In this document: piece by piece, positions 8,670 to 18,611 of the stretch
How positions within the stretch are numbered: position 1 is the stretch's first letter
Layout of the letters: the number at the start of each line of letters is the position of its first letter
DNA from: Deltaproteobacteria bacterium
GTDB lineage: Bacteria > Desulfobacterota_D > UBA1144 > Nemesobacterales > UBA2774
Direction of reading: 5' to 3'
Length of the DNA: 64,000 nt
NCBI GenBank assembly: GCA_040223695.1
Contig: JAVKFU010000007.1
Location: forward strand, 62,001 to 126,000
Notes under the pieces: generated by a model
What the model saw: the letters and a program-made list of their open reading frames with translations, nothing else
Told to the model about the DNA's origin: nothing
Databases searched by the model: none
Made by a program: the position numbers and the translations under genes

Positions 8670-9077
8670 TTACCTCTTAAGGCGGCCATAATAGAGCCTG
8701 TTGAGCACCCAGTATAAGACCGGGAGGCCGATAATTATTTTTGCCGCCGCCCAGGCAAGCGCCTTTTCATATGTGGTGAAATTATCCATTATGAGCGCAG
8801 GGTCAAGAAGGACGCCTTTATTGTAAAGCTGAATAATAGTCATGAATGAAACGGTGACAAGATATATCCAAACGATTGCGGTCAGATAATATCCCGCTCT
8901 CTTCCCCTTAAGGAGCAACATACCACCTGCAGTGCCGCAAATTCCTCTGAAGACGACCGCGTTTACCACAATAATGACAGCGCCCGCGGGGAGATTCCCT
9001 AGCTTGTACAGAAGGTAGATACCTGCGAGACCGGGAAGCCCGGCCAGTAGAGTAATTAATGCTATCAGACTTCTCAC
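8670..9077 (-). CDS. small multi-pass membrane protein
   Basis: This 135-residue protein has about four transmembrane helices: near residues 3-23, 31-55, 62-82 and 108-127. It starts 5 nt after the stop of the S41/tricorn protease gene, so the two are almost surely co-transcribed. No family is recognised. Short loops (LLKGKRAGYY, NRLYYGRLKR) suggest basic cytoplasmic ends. Confidence 0.7.
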   Translation of the reverse strand: MRSLIALITLLAGLPGLAGIYLLYKLGNLPAGAVIIVVNAVVFRGICGTAGGMLLLKGKRAGYYLTAIVWIYLVTVSFMTIIQLYNKGVLLDPALIMDNFTTYEKALAWAAAKIIIGLPVLYWVLNRLYYGRLKR

Positions 9078-9082
9078 TTAAA

Positions 9083-12000
9083 TTAGTCCGATCCGGATCT
9101 GTCTTCGTAGACAGGTCTCTCGGGTTTTACCCGAGGATTCTTTTCCAGAAGATCGAGAATGATTTCAACAGCCCTGTCCAACTGAGGGTCATCCGTTTCG
9201 TTAAGGTTCCCGGGAAGGTCATCGACTTCGTAGTCGGGATCGACACCGTATCCCTCTACCTCCCATTTACCGTCCGAATTCCAGAAAGCGTAAGTAGGCG
9301 CCGTGACAAATCCGCCGTCTATTAAGCCCGGATTACCCCCTATACCGATGAGTCCGCCCATTGTACGCGTCCCGACCAGTGGACCGAGTCCCGCTTTTTT
9401 AAAATAATATGGAAGGGCGTCGCCTCCCGACCCGGCCCATCCGTTTATAATCATAGCCTTCGGGCCGGTGTGAGAACGTGTCGGAGTTCTCCAGTCCTTA
9501 AAATCCCGCACCGCCCAATAGTTAAGGGTCGGCCGATCGAGAAACTCGATAAAGCGGTCCGGCACCTGCCCTCCGCCGTTAAATCTCTCGTCAATTATGA
9601 GCGCCTCCTTACCGGCCTGCGGCGTAAGTTGACGAACAAGCTCGTTCTGCCCCTGCCAAGCGGTATCCGGCAGATATATGTATCCCACTTTACCGCCGGT
9701 CATCTCCTCAACCCTTTTGCGGTTATTTTCAATCCAGTCAAGATAACGGAGCTTCTTATCCTCGCCGCTCGATATGAGCTTCACGGTTATCTGCCGGGGA
9801 TTTTTCGAGTCGGGTTCGGAACCGAGTGTTAACGTCACCGTTTCTCCCTCAAGACCCTGAAACGCTTTCCAGGGGTCGGCAGACGCATCCAGATTGTTTC
9901 CGTTTACAGCCACCAGATATTCTCCTTCTTTTACTTTTACTCCCGGCTGCCCGAGCGGAGAATAGACATCGGCGCTCAACTCCCCGCCTTTATATATCCT
10001 TTTAATTCTGTAGGCCTCCCTCTTCTCGTCCAATTCCAGATCCGCGCCCAAAAGGCCGACAGAAACCCTCTCCGCCTCCTCAATGTCACCTCCGCTCACA
10101 TAGGTGTGAGAAGAATTTAGCTCCCCCATCATCTCGCTTATTACATAGTTTAAGTCATCGCGACTGACAACGAAGGGGAGTAATTTTTCATATCTCTCCT
10201 TCACCCCCTGCCAGTCAACCCCGTGCATGTTGGGATCGTAGAAAAAGTCCCGCTGAATACGCCACGCATCGTTGAAAATCTGCCGCCACTCCTCGCGGGG
10301 GTCGATGAAAAACTTCATTCCCGATAAGTTGATTTGACCCTCCCCCGGTTTTTTACCTTCCGCAAGACCGATTATTCCGAATTTATCCCCCGACCTGTAA
10401 ATAACCTTTTCGCCGCTTGAGGAAACTGCGTAATCACTTATCTTGGGGATAACCGTTTTTTCTCTCCTGTCTTGCAAATCGAAATACTGAAGCGTTCCGC
10501 CGGGCCCATTATGATTTTCCACCCCTGCCGGGGGAAAACGCAAATAAACAATTTTACCTTTTACCGAACTCAGCGACCCGAAATTCCCGGCGCCAACGGG
10601 GATTTTTACGGCCCGCTCTTCTATTCCTTCGAAGTCGATTTCAACTTTACCGCCCTTATTTTTATTATTGTCGCCATTTGAGATTTTTCCGGAATTATCC
10701 GAAACGTACTCTTCTTCATCTCGGGGCGCCAGAGGAGACATTATGTCTTTCCTGAGAGTAATTGCGTAAATCTGTGTCGAGTTAGGGTATATCCACGTGT
10801 CGTCCATATCGCCGTAAACCGGCTTGAAGCTCGTATCGGAATAGTAGTATAAATACCTGCCCTCGGGATCGAATACGGGGGAGTTGTGGTTGTAGAAATC
10901 GGTTGTGACCTTGTGAGTATTTTTGGTGTCCGCACCGTAGAGGAAAACGGATTTAAGACCGTTGGGCATTTTCTTTGTATATGCTACCCATCTGCTGTCA
11001 GGAGACCACGAATAGAAGTCGATTTTATCATGATCGTCTTTATCCACAAACTCCGGAACTCCCTTGTCGATATCCACAATGTAGAGGCTCCCGGCCTTAT
11101 CGCTGAAAGCAATTTTCCTGCTATCCGGGGACCACAGAGGCTTGTAGCGAAAGCTGCCGCCGTCCGTTGTAATTCTGGTCTCCTCTCCCTCACCGTTGCT
11201 GAGTCTCAAATAAAGCTCATACTCTCCGGATTTATCGGAAAGATACGCAATATACTTACCGTCATTCGACCAGACGGGAAAACGCTCCGCAACACCGGAG
11301 GTTTCCGTCAGATTACGGACGGCTCCCTCTCCGGCGGGTACGGTGACAACCTCACCGCGAGCTTCAAACAATGCCCTCTTGCCCGTGGGTGAGACGGAAA
11401 AATTTTCGATATATCTCGACAGATCCTTCAGGCGTGGCCTGACCTCGGGCAAATCATACGGAGCCTGAACGGAAACCTCGCTTATGCTTTCATCGGCCAG
11501 GTGGAGCAGAAAGAGCTTCCCCCCGTTCTCGAAAACAATATCCTTCGGCCCGAGACTCGACCATCTTATGTCGTAATCCGTGAAAGTGGTTATCTGCTTT
11601 GTTTCTTCGGTCTCGAGATCATGAACCCACAGGTTGAGCCTGTGCGCTTTCCCCTGGTCTGAGAGAAAATATATTTTGTTACCGTGCCACATAGGCAGAA
11701 AGTCCGTCCCTTCGTATGATGTAAGCCTCTTTACAGACTTGTCGTCGAATTTATATATCCATATATCGCTCGCCATTCCGCCCTTATAGCGCTTCCATAC
11801 TCCCCTCATCGGAGAGTAATAATCGAATGCCATCTGACCGCCGTCCGGACTGAAGCTCCCGAACTCGCCGTACGGAAGAGGAAGAACTTCCGGCATACCC
11901 CCATTTACAGCCTGGCTGAAAAAACGGTTGAAACGGTTAGAAGGACTCAGCATATTGGACCGGAACAGTATATGATCTCCGTCCGGGTGCCAGTCCACGA

Positions 12001-12367
12001 CAAGGTCGTCATCCGGGTGGTGGGTCAGTCTTGAAGGAATCCCGCCTTCAGCCGAAATCACATACACATCGGTATTACCGTCGTAATTTCCGCTGAAGGC
12101 TATCCTGCCGCCGTCCGGTGAGAATTTAGGGAATTGCTCGCTTCCGCGGGAGGAAGTTAACTTTCTCGCGACACCGCCTTCCCTCGGGACTATCCAGAGG
12201 TCCCCCGCATAGACGAAAACGATCTCGTCCGCGCTTACATCGGGGAAGCGAAGCATGAGAGCGTCCGGGTCGCTCTTCACGTCTTTCGCAGGATTATTCG
12301 TCCATGAATATGCAAAAGTGCATGCCGTGAGCAGGTAAAAAATAAGGGCCAGCAAAGATATTTTCAT
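9083..12367 (-). CDS. tricorn-type S41 peptidase with PD40 beta-propeller, exported
   Basis: This protein has 1094 residues. The N-terminus is a signal peptide with a lipobox-like LTAC at residues 13-16, so it may be a lipoprotein. WD40-like PD40 repeats follow (FSPDGGRIAFSG, WHPDGDHILF, WSNDGKYIAYLSD, WSPDSRKIAFSD). Next come the tricorn core (EEWRQIFNDAWRIQRDFFYDPNMHGVDW), a PDZ-like domain, and the S41 protease domain with nucleophile Ser980 in AGSGGDALPYYF. Bacterial tricorn homologues degrade peptides in the periplasm. The acidic insert near residue 560 (EEEYVSDNSGK) is low complexity. AGAGGAAAT precedes the ATG. A small membrane protein follows 5 nt downstream. Confidence 0.9.
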   Translation of the reverse strand: MKISLLALIFYLLTACTFAYSWTNNPAKDVKSDPDALMLRFPDVSADEIVFVYAGDLWIVPREGGVARKLTSSRGSEQFPKFSPDGGRIAFSGNYDGNTDVYVISAEGGIPSRLTHHPDDDLVVDWHPDGDHILFRSNMLSPSNRFNRFFSQAVNGGMPEVLPLPYGEFGSFSPDGGQMAFDYYSPMRGVWKRYKGGMASDIWIYKFDDKSVKRLTSYEGTDFLPMWHGNKIYFLSDQGKAHRLNLWVHDLETEETKQITTFTDYDIRWSSLGPKDIVFENGGKLFLLHLADESISEVSVQAPYDLPEVRPRLKDLSRYIENFSVSPTGKRALFEARGEVVTVPAGEGAVRNLTETSGVAERFPVWSNDGKYIAYLSDKSGEYELYLRLSNGEGEETRITTDGGSFRYKPLWSPDSRKIAFSDKAGSLYIVDIDKGVPEFVDKDDHDKIDFYSWSPDSRWVAYTKKMPNGLKSVFLYGADTKNTHKVTTDFYNHNSPVFDPEGRYLYYYSDTSFKPVYGDMDDTWIYPNSTQIYAITLRKDIMSPLAPRDEEEYVSDNSGKISNGDNNKNKGGKVEIDFEGIEERAVKIPVGAGNFGSLSSVKGKIVYLRFPPAGVENHNGPGGTLQYFDLQDRREKTVIPKISDYAVSSSGEKVIYRSGDKFGIIGLAEGKKPGEGQINLSGMKFFIDPREEWRQIFNDAWRIQRDFFYDPNMHGVDWQGVKERYEKLLPFVVSRDDLNYVISEMMGELNSSHTYVSGGDIEEAERVSVGLLGADLELDEKREAYRIKRIYKGGELSADVYSPLGQPGVKVKEGEYLVAVNGNNLDASADPWKAFQGLEGETVTLTLGSEPDSKNPRQITVKLISSGEDKKLRYLDWIENNRKRVEEMTGGKVGYIYLPDTAWQGQNELVRQLTPQAGKEALIIDERFNGGGQVPDRFIEFLDRPTLNYWAVRDFKDWRTPTRSHTGPKAMIINGWAGSGGDALPYYFKKAGLGPLVGTRTMGGLIGIGGNPGLIDGGFVTAPTYAFWNSDGKWEVEGYGVDPDYEVDDLPGNLNETDDPQLDRAVEIILDLLEKNPRVKPERPVYEDRSGSD

Positions 12368-12603
12368 ACTATTTCCTCTACAATACGATAAGACAAATGA
12401 TTTAGAGTCTTCAAATTTTATAATCCAGAAACCACGGCAAGACCACTTATTAAATTCTAATTCCGCCTATTATAAAATATACCCTAATTCTTGATTTTGG
12501 TTCGCAAACGATCGAAAGCCGCAGGCTGCTTTGGGGAGTAAAAATGAGAATAGCAGTCAGGGGATGAAAAAGTTGTTGCCGCCCTTTCCGATTGAGAATT
12601 TCC

Positions 12604-14688
12604 CTAACCTATATACCTTTTGTGAAACTCTCTCATGCTTGAAGGCTCGCCTATCACGGTAATCCGGTCGTTTTCCTCAAGCACCGTATTCCCGCGCGGG
12701 ATTATTATCTCCTCACCGCGTCGAATAAGGGCTATCAAACTGCCCTCAGGCATTTTAAGTTCCTTTAGCTGCCTGCCAATAAGGGATTCAGTGGGTGAGT
12801 CCTTATGTACATATATAGAGTGAAACCTCTCGTCATGGAGTATGGCCTCCTTAAGCTGCTGTTCATCCTCGGCCATCTCCCACTCATTAGCAAAATCCTC
12901 GTTCTCCACATGGCGCGCGATCTGAGCCAGCATCCTCAGATGCTGAGACGGATTATCGAGCGGACTTGCCAGGAAAAATATCGCGCGAAGTGTTTGCTCC
13001 TCATCCTGATCGGTGACGGGATTCCTGAATTTGATGTAGATTCCGGGCTTCGAACGCACCATTACCATCTCCATTTGAGCCAGCCCTTCAAGACGCAGAT
13101 GCGGTAGAGCGACTTCATGCGAAACAGGCGTAGCACCCACCAATGTGCCTTCCATAAACCTTTTTCTAAGACTATCGGACGATTCTTTGGCCAGCTCGGA
13201 GAATATTACGCTCGCCTGCTCCACCACCTCGTCAAATTCCATCCGCCTGTTGATATCGATAACATAACTCCTCGCCACGAGCTCATCGAACGGGTCTTCC
13301 TTGCGGAGCTCTTTCTCTTTCAATATCCCTCTGAGCTCCCTGTCGAGCCCCTCATACCTGGACCTGCCGAGCGTCTCGAACATATGATATATCGCGCCGC
13401 TCCTGACAACTTTATTCTTGACATAGAACTTATACCAAACCACTCCCACGAGAACCATCGCTATCGTGGCGATCTTTATCCATCCCCCCATATTAACGAG
13501 AAGCCACAGGCTTCCCAGAATGCCGAATATCTGCATCCACGGATAGAGCGGTGAACGGTAGCTTGGATCGTAGGATTCGATTTTACTCTCTCTCATCACT
13601 ATTACGGCGACACAGACTAGAGTAAACATCAGTATCTGAAAGGCGCTCGCAATTTTTACGATCTTTGATGTATCCAGGAGGAGAAGAATAGCTACAATTG
13701 TGCCGACGGTTACGATTATGGAGTAGAAGGGTATGCCATTGTTGCCGAGTTTTTGTAAAAATCCCGGCATCATGAGATCGCGGCTCATGGCGAGCGGATA
13801 ACGGGACGCACTCATCGTGCCCGAATTCGCGACGGAGATGAACCCCAGAAGCGCTGCTACGGACACCGCTACGATGCCTACCTTGCCGAATATCACGCCC
13901 CCGAGTGTGGCTACCGGAGAGAGGTCGCCCGCGAGCCTGTCCATAGGCACAACTCCCACCATAATAGCCGCTCCTAGAACGTAGAGAATTATCGCGGTTA
14001 GAAGAGCCAGGAAAATTCCGAGCGGCAGATTGCGTTCCGGGTTCACCACTTCTTCAGAAAGGCTCGTTACCTTTGTAATTCCGCCGTAACTTATATACAC
14101 GAAGGCCGCCGTCGCAAGAACCCCCGTCAGACCCGAGTCAAAGAAGCCGTCAAAGTGGGACAATTTGACTTCCGGAACCCCCGCGCCGAGAAAGACAATG
14201 AGGAATACCAGTATTAAAAGGACCACAATGACTTGAAATCCCCCGCTTATTTTGGCGCCTATAAGATTGAGCACCCCCAGAGCCAGTGCAATGCCGATCG
14301 CTACAGGGGTGATAGGGAGGTCGGGAATGAAAAGCCCTACATAAACTCCCATGCCGATCAATGCGAAAGCTACCTTCAACACAAGAGCCAACCAGTTACC
14401 CAGGCCTCCTACCGTACCGAAGAGAGGACCCATTGACCTGTCCAGGAAGTAGTATTCTCCCCCCGCCTTGGGCATGGCCGTAGTCAACTCCACTATGCTG
14501 AATGTAGCGGGAATGATAGGAAGCGCCGCCACCAGATAGGCCAGTACTATAGCCGGTCCTGCCATAACGGCCGCGAGACCCGGAAGGAGAAAAAACCCGG
14601 CGCTGAGCGTAGTACCCGTAGCGAGCGCATACACATCGAGAAGCTTGAGCTCTTTCTTGAGGCTTTCCGGTTTCTTAGGTGAATTCAT
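12604..14688 (-). CDS. APC-superfamily amino acid permease with PTS EIIA-like and TrkA-C tail
   Basis: This is about 694 residues from the ATG at 14686-14688; an in-frame TTG at 14754 would add 22. Residues about 20-440 form a 12-helix APC transporter beginning LLDVYALATGTTLSAGFFLLPG. The cytoplasmic tail holds a PTS EIIA type-2-like domain, with VSHEVALPHLR carrying the His position phosphorylated in EIIA. It ends in a TrkA-C/RCK-C domain (LIGRQLKELKMPEGSLIALIRRG to DRITVIGE). The tail should sense phosphorylation state or a small ligand such as a nucleotide. The substrate is unknown. D-Ala-D-Ala ligase lies 149 nt upstream on the same strand. Confidence 0.85.
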   Translation of the reverse strand: MNSPKKPESLKKELKLLDVYALATGTTLSAGFFLLPGLAAVMAGPAIVLAYLVAALPIIPATFSIVELTTAMPKAGGEYYFLDRSMGPLFGTVGGLGNWLALVLKVAFALIGMGVYVGLFIPDLPITPVAIGIALALGVLNLIGAKISGGFQVIVVLLILVFLIVFLGAGVPEVKLSHFDGFFDSGLTGVLATAAFVYISYGGITKVTSLSEEVVNPERNLPLGIFLALLTAIILYVLGAAIMVGVVPMDRLAGDLSPVATLGGVIFGKVGIVAVSVAALLGFISVANSGTMSASRYPLAMSRDLMMPGFLQKLGNNGIPFYSIIVTVGTIVAILLLLDTSKIVKIASAFQILMFTLVCVAVIVMRESKIESYDPSYRSPLYPWMQIFGILGSLWLLVNMGGWIKIATIAMVLVGVVWYKFYVKNKVVRSGAIYHMFETLGRSRYEGLDRELRGILKEKELRKEDPFDELVARSYVIDINRRMEFDEVVEQASVIFSELAKESSDSLRKRFMEGTLVGATPVSHEVALPHLRLEGLAQMEMVMVRSKPGIYIKFRNPVTDQDEEQTLRAIFFLASPLDNPSQHLRMLAQIARHVENEDFANEWEMAEDEQQLKEAILHDERFHSIYVHKDSPTESLIGRQLKELKMPEGSLIALIRRGEEIIIPRGNTVLEENDRITVIGEPSSMREFHKRYIG

Positions 14689-14836
14689 ATTGAGACCCAG
14701 GGATACTAACCCGTCAAAAAAGCACGGTAATCCCGTTTGATATGTCGTATGCAATAATTAAATCTAAACAGATGTTGAAATAAAAGTCCGATCAACCAAG
14801 TCGATAGACTACTCGGTTACAATACAAGAATTGATT

Positions 14837-15955
14837 TTATAGGGGTTTTTGGCTTTCCGCAATATCCGATTCCAGACTGTTCTTGAGTTCACTCGTCTCA
14901 AGTGCAAGCTCTATCAGTCTGGATACGAGATCGGGATATTCCATTCCGCTCAGACCCCACAGCCTGGGATACATGCTTATCTGTGTAAATCCGGGCATGG
15001 TATTGATTTCACTTATATATATTTCGTTGGTCTCGCCGTTTATAAGAAAATCCACCCTGCCCAGACCGCGGCAGTCAAGCGCCTTAAATGTTTTCACCGC
15101 GTAATCTCTAAGCCTTTCCGTTGTTCCCTCATCCAGCTCAGCGGGGGCAATAAGCCCCGTCCCCTGCTCAAGATATTTTGCCCTGTAATCGTAAAATTCC
15201 CTGTGCGGCACCACTTCGCCGGGGCATGATGCTATCGGATTCTCATTCCCGAGCACACTAATTTCAATCTCCCTGGGCTTTGGAACCGCCTTCTCCACGA
15301 GCACCCTGCTGGAGAACCGGCAGGAGAAATCAACGGCTTTATCGAGTTCTCCGGGAGAGTTAACTTTAGTAATACCCACGCTTGAGCCCAGATCCGCCGA
15401 CTTTGTGAAACACGGCACTCCTATCTCCTGCAAAATCCTGTTTCTTAAGATATCCCTGCCGGATTTCCATTCGTGCTTGTAAAATCCCGTATAACTCACT
15501 ACAGGGAGACCCGAATCCTTAAGCACGGCCTTCATGATAATTTTGTCCATTCCCACGGAAGACCCGAGCACCGAAGCCCCTACATACGGTACACCCATAA
15601 GCTCGAACATGCCCTGTACCGCTCCGTCTTCACCATGCGTCCCGTGAAGCACTGGGAAAATGACGTCGACCCTGTGCGCGGAACGCAATTCCCCGCCGAA
15701 TATCTCATAAAACTCGTGATTCTCCGGGTTAAGAGAAGGGGCTAAAAAGGAGCTATCCGAGACTTCAAGCTCTCCGTCCTTTAACCATGCGGCAATTGAC
15801 GCTCTGCGCCATATTCCGCTCTTGTCGATGAATATGGGAAATACTTCGAATTTTTCCGGGTTTACGTGCTTTATTATTGACTTCGCGGAGAGGAGAGAAA
15901 TCTCATGCTCCACCGATCTGCCGCCGAAAATAACTCCTACCGTTAATCTGGGCAA
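14837..15955 (-). CDS. ddl: D-alanine--D-alanine ligase
   Basis: This 372-residue ATP-grasp enzyme joins two D-alanines for peptidoglycan. The sequence shows VGVIFGGRSVEHEISLLSAKSI at the N-terminus, then VFPVLHGTHGEDGAVQGMFEL, GVPYVGASVLGSSVGMDK, and the C-terminal ISEINTMPGFTQISMYP. The start is TTG at 15953-15955, with GGGGAGAA about 11 nt upstream. Length fits the long Ddl form. It sits alone rather than in a murein cluster. Confidence 0.96.
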   Translation of the reverse strand: MPRLTVGVIFGGRSVEHEISLLSAKSIIKHVNPEKFEVFPIFIDKSGIWRRASIAAWLKDGELEVSDSSFLAPSLNPENHEFYEIFGGELRSAHRVDVIFPVLHGTHGEDGAVQGMFELMGVPYVGASVLGSSVGMDKIIMKAVLKDSGLPVVSYTGFYKHEWKSGRDILRNRILQEIGVPCFTKSADLGSSVGITKVNSPGELDKAVDFSCRFSSRVLVEKAVPKPREIEISVLGNENPIASCPGEVVPHREFYDYRAKYLEQGTGLIAPAELDEGTTERLRDYAVKTFKALDCRGLGRVDFLINGETNEIYISEINTMPGFTQISMYPRLWGLSGMEYPDLVSRLIELALETSELKNSLESDIAESQKPL

Positions 15956-16128
15956 CGCGCTTAATTCTCCCCGTAAGATATAGAGCCAAGAAATAAAACG
16001 TACTTAACGGGATAACCAAACCCCGCACCATTGTCAAGACGAGTCACGGCAAACTTGCATATATAAAGTCTTAATGTAAAATCCACAAACAGCTTTATCA
16101 CACAATTAATAATCAGGAGGCTAGAACT

Positions 16129-17322
16129 ATGCAGAAGGTCGTAATTAGCGAACCGCTAAGAACTGCAATTGGGGCTTTTGGCGGCACATTAAAAGATACC
16201 AGTCCGACCCAGCTCGGTTCCACCGTTGTGAAGGAGATACTGGACCGGACCGGGGTGGACCCGAAAGAAATAGATGACTGTATTATGGGGAATATTCTCA
16301 GCGCCGGTCAGGGTATGAATATTTCGAGACAGGTAGCGCTCGGCGCGGGGCTCCCTATCGAAACCCCGGCACTTACCGTTAACAGGGTATGCGGATCGGG
16401 GATACAGACCATAGTACTCGGCGCGCAGGCTATAAAGGCCGGGGATGCGGACGCAATAATCGCCGGAGGGACAGAGAACATGAACCAGGCTCCCTTCTAT
16501 CTGCAAAAAGCCCGTTACGGATACAGAATGGGAATGCCCAAGGACGAAATTGTTGACGGCATGGTTTACGACGGTCTCTGGGACATTTTTAACGACTACC
16601 ATATGGGTGTTACGGCCGAGAACCTTGCCGAAGCATATAATATATCCAAGGAAGAACAGGACGAATTCGCATATAAGAGCCAGATGAAGTGTAAAGAAGC
16701 GATGGACAGTGACAGATTCCAGGACGAAATCGTTCCGGTTATGATCCCCCAGAGAAGGGCCGACCCTGTTTCTTTCCAAAAGGATGAGCACCCGAAAGGG
16801 GATACAACAATGGAAGGGCTTCAGAGATTAAGAGCCGTATTCAAAGTGGGCGGAACGGTTAGCGCCGGAAACGCATCGGGCATTAACGACGGCGCCGCGG
16901 CTGTTCTGATTACTTCCGAGAAAAAGGCAAAGGAACTCGGACTCAAACCGGTTGCTTCGATAGTATCCTACGCCGTAGCGGGCGTCGACCCATCTATTAT
17001 GGGTATCGGCCCGGTTCCCGCGATTCAGAAGGCGCTCGATAAAGCCAAGCTCTCTATAGACGATATAGATCTTTTCGAGCTCAACGAGGCGTTTGCAGCT
17101 CAGTCGCTTGCGGTACTGAGGGATTTACCCGTACCGGAAGACAAGATAAACGTAAACGGCGGGGCAATCGCGCTCGGTCACCCGATTGGGGCTTCCGGAA
17201 CCAGAATCCTGGTCACGCTGCTACACGAAATGAAGAAGAGAAAGAAAGCGAAACGCGGTCTTGCGGCCCTTTGTATCGGCGGCGGAATGGGTATCGCTAT
17301 GATTGTAGAGAAAGAAAAGTAA
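16129..17322 (+). CDS. acetyl-CoA acetyltransferase (thiolase)
   Basis: This 397-residue thiolase has all active-site elements: Cys88 in NRVCGSG, the LNEAFAAQ stretch, His351 in GHPIGASG, and Cys382 in LCIGGGMG. It condenses two acetyl-CoA to acetoacetyl-CoA or catalyses the reverse cleavage in fatty-acid degradation. No beta-oxidation partner is adjacent, so direction is not decided by context. AGGAGG precedes the ATG, and a strong bidirectional terminator follows at 17346. Confidence 0.95.
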   Translation: MQKVVISEPLRTAIGAFGGTLKDTSPTQLGSTVVKEILDRTGVDPKEIDDCIMGNILSAGQGMNISRQVALGAGLPIETPALTVNRVCGSGIQTIVLGAQAIKAGDADAIIAGGTENMNQAPFYLQKARYGYRMGMPKDEIVDGMVYDGLWDIFNDYHMGVTAENLAEAYNISKEEQDEFAYKSQMKCKEAMDSDRFQDEIVPVMIPQRRADPVSFQKDEHPKGDTTMEGLQRLRAVFKVGGTVSAGNASGINDGAAAVLITSEKKAKELGLKPVASIVSYAVAGVDPSIMGIGPVPAIQKALDKAKLSIDDIDLFELNEAFAAQSLAVLRDLPVPEDKINVNGGAIALGHPIGASGTRILVTLLHEMKKRKKAKRGLAALCIGGGMGIAMIVEKEK

Positions 17323-17345
17323 GATTAGATTTCCAATTAGTAAGC

Positions 17346-17376
17346 AAAAAGAGGGGAGTCGCCCTCCCCTCTTTTT
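17346..17376. terminator. bidirectional Rho-independent terminator
   Basis: A perfect 13-bp stem (AAAAAGAGGGGAG with CTCCCCTCTTTTT) around the loop tcgcc lies between the convergent thiolase and thioesterase genes. A-runs and T-runs flank the GC core on both sides, so it can stop transcription from either direction. Confidence 0.9.
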
Positions 17377-17419
17377 CTTAACCCGATTTCAAGTCCGTAT
17401 ATTCAGTTTACGATAGAAT

Positions 17420-17872
17420 TTATGACTGGATTTCTATCATATATTTCTCAGGCTCGAATAACTCCCTGAACCTCCCGGGCACGGGAGCGACCTTCCGCTC
17501 TTCGTAGTTCATGAACACGATCCCCGTCTTGGCGAGAGCCACCTCCCTTTCCGTCTCTTTCTCCTTGAGCCTGTACACCAAATCGCAGCCGTACTTCGTA
17601 AAATCACAAACGGCTATCTCAATGATTATAATCTCGCCGTAGAAGCTCTCCGACTTATATACTACGGCGACGTCCGACATTACTATCCCCGGCCCGTCAA
17701 CGTCGAGCTCCGAGAACCCGTAGTCGTAAAAAAACCTTACCCTGGCCTCATGCGTTAACGAGAGGATTGAATCATGCCCCAGGTGCCCGCCGTAGTTGAT
17801 ATCGCTTATTCTCAGATTGATTTCGGTTGAGAATATAAAACTTTCCGGAAACTCCATTTTTATCCTGGCCAT
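17420..17872 (-). CDS. hotdog-fold acyl-CoA thioesterase
   Basis: This is 150 residues from the ATG at 17870-17872, which follows AGAGGGTG; the frame extends upstream to 17944 without a ribosome site. The sequence (LRISDINYGGHLGHDSILSLTHEARVRFF) is the 4HBT hotdog pattern with the ISDINYGGH segment in the active-site loop. It should hydrolyse acyl-CoA thioesters. The chain length preference is unknown. It is convergent with the thiolase gene. Confidence 0.85.
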   Translation of the reverse strand: MARIKMEFPESFIFSTEINLRISDINYGGHLGHDSILSLTHEARVRFFYDYGFSELDVDGPGIVMSDVAVVYKSESFYGEIIIIEIAVCDFTKYGCDLVYRLKEKETEREVALAKTGIVFMNYEERKVAPVPGRFRELFEPEKYMIEIQS

Positions 17873-17969
17873 ATATTCACCCTCTTCATTTTTCAGTGTA
17901 TTATCCAAGCCCCGCACCATTGTCTGTGGATAGCTATCTGTCATGCTCTCGATGACATTTTATTTCAGG

Positions 17970-17999
17970 TTGACATCCGGCAGGCTCATTTGCTAAATT
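17970..17999 (+). promoter_or_regulatory. possible sigma-70 promoter for the 18038 gene
   Basis: A perfect TTGACA (17970-17975) is followed after 18 nt by TAAATT (17994-17999). This lies about 40 nt upstream of the ATG at 18038. Match and spacing are reasonable but not proven. Confidence 0.35.
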
Positions 18000-18037
18000 T
18001 GTATTATACTTAATCTACACGACGAGGTGAAAATAGC

Positions 18038-18592
18038 ATGGTGGACATAAGGAAAATCAAAACCTCTTCCATTAAATCATTCTTCAGCAACCTGGTACAT
18101 ACGTGTTTCCTCGATCTCGGAAAGGAAAAAGACAGGGATGCAGCAAAATATCTCACTGAAATGCTGACCGAATTCGCCCGCACCGAAAGTCTTTACAAAT
18201 TGAGCGATTCAGAGGGCAAGCGTATCCATACTATTGTAGAAATGCTTCTGGAGAGCAAAAAAACTCCGGTCGAAGATAACGATTACGAAAGAGAAGTAAG
18301 AAAGTACGTCGGAGACTTTACCCTTTTTATGAGCGGCGTTTTCAGGGATTACGTTAACAGCGGCTCATACCTGCAGTACTATTTGAACGAGGGGATGAAG
18401 TCCTATTTCCTGGTATCCAGGCTCGACCTTGAAATGGGAAAGGGTAATCCCATCATGTTTAGTAAGCTGTCACGTGAATTTGAATTCTATTCAGGGGCTC
18501 TTGACTATATGCGCAAGGTTTATTTCGGGCCTGATCAGAGCGGGAATCCGTTCACAAACCTCGCCTCCCAGATTTCAAAGCTGGAACATTAA
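18038..18592 (+). CDS. hypothetical helical protein, 184 aa
   Basis: I do not recognise a family. The protein is soluble and mostly helical, with segments such as KDRDAAKYLTEMLTEFARTESLYKL and VGDFTLFMSGVFRDYVN. There is no signal peptide or membrane helix. GAGGTG precedes the ATG, and a TTGACA-type promoter lies upstream, so it is probably expressed on its own. It is convergent with the LLM oxidoreductase gene, only 19 nt away. Confidence 0.7.
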   Translation: MVDIRKIKTSSIKSFFSNLVHTCFLDLGKEKDRDAAKYLTEMLTEFARTESLYKLSDSEGKRIHTIVEMLLESKKTPVEDNDYEREVRKYVGDFTLFMSGVFRDYVNSGSYLQYYLNEGMKSYFLVSRLDLEMGKGNPIMFSKLSREFEFYSGALDYMRKVYFGPDQSGNPFTNLASQISKLEH

Positions 18593-18611
18593 ACAATTTG
18601 CCCGGCCGCTC

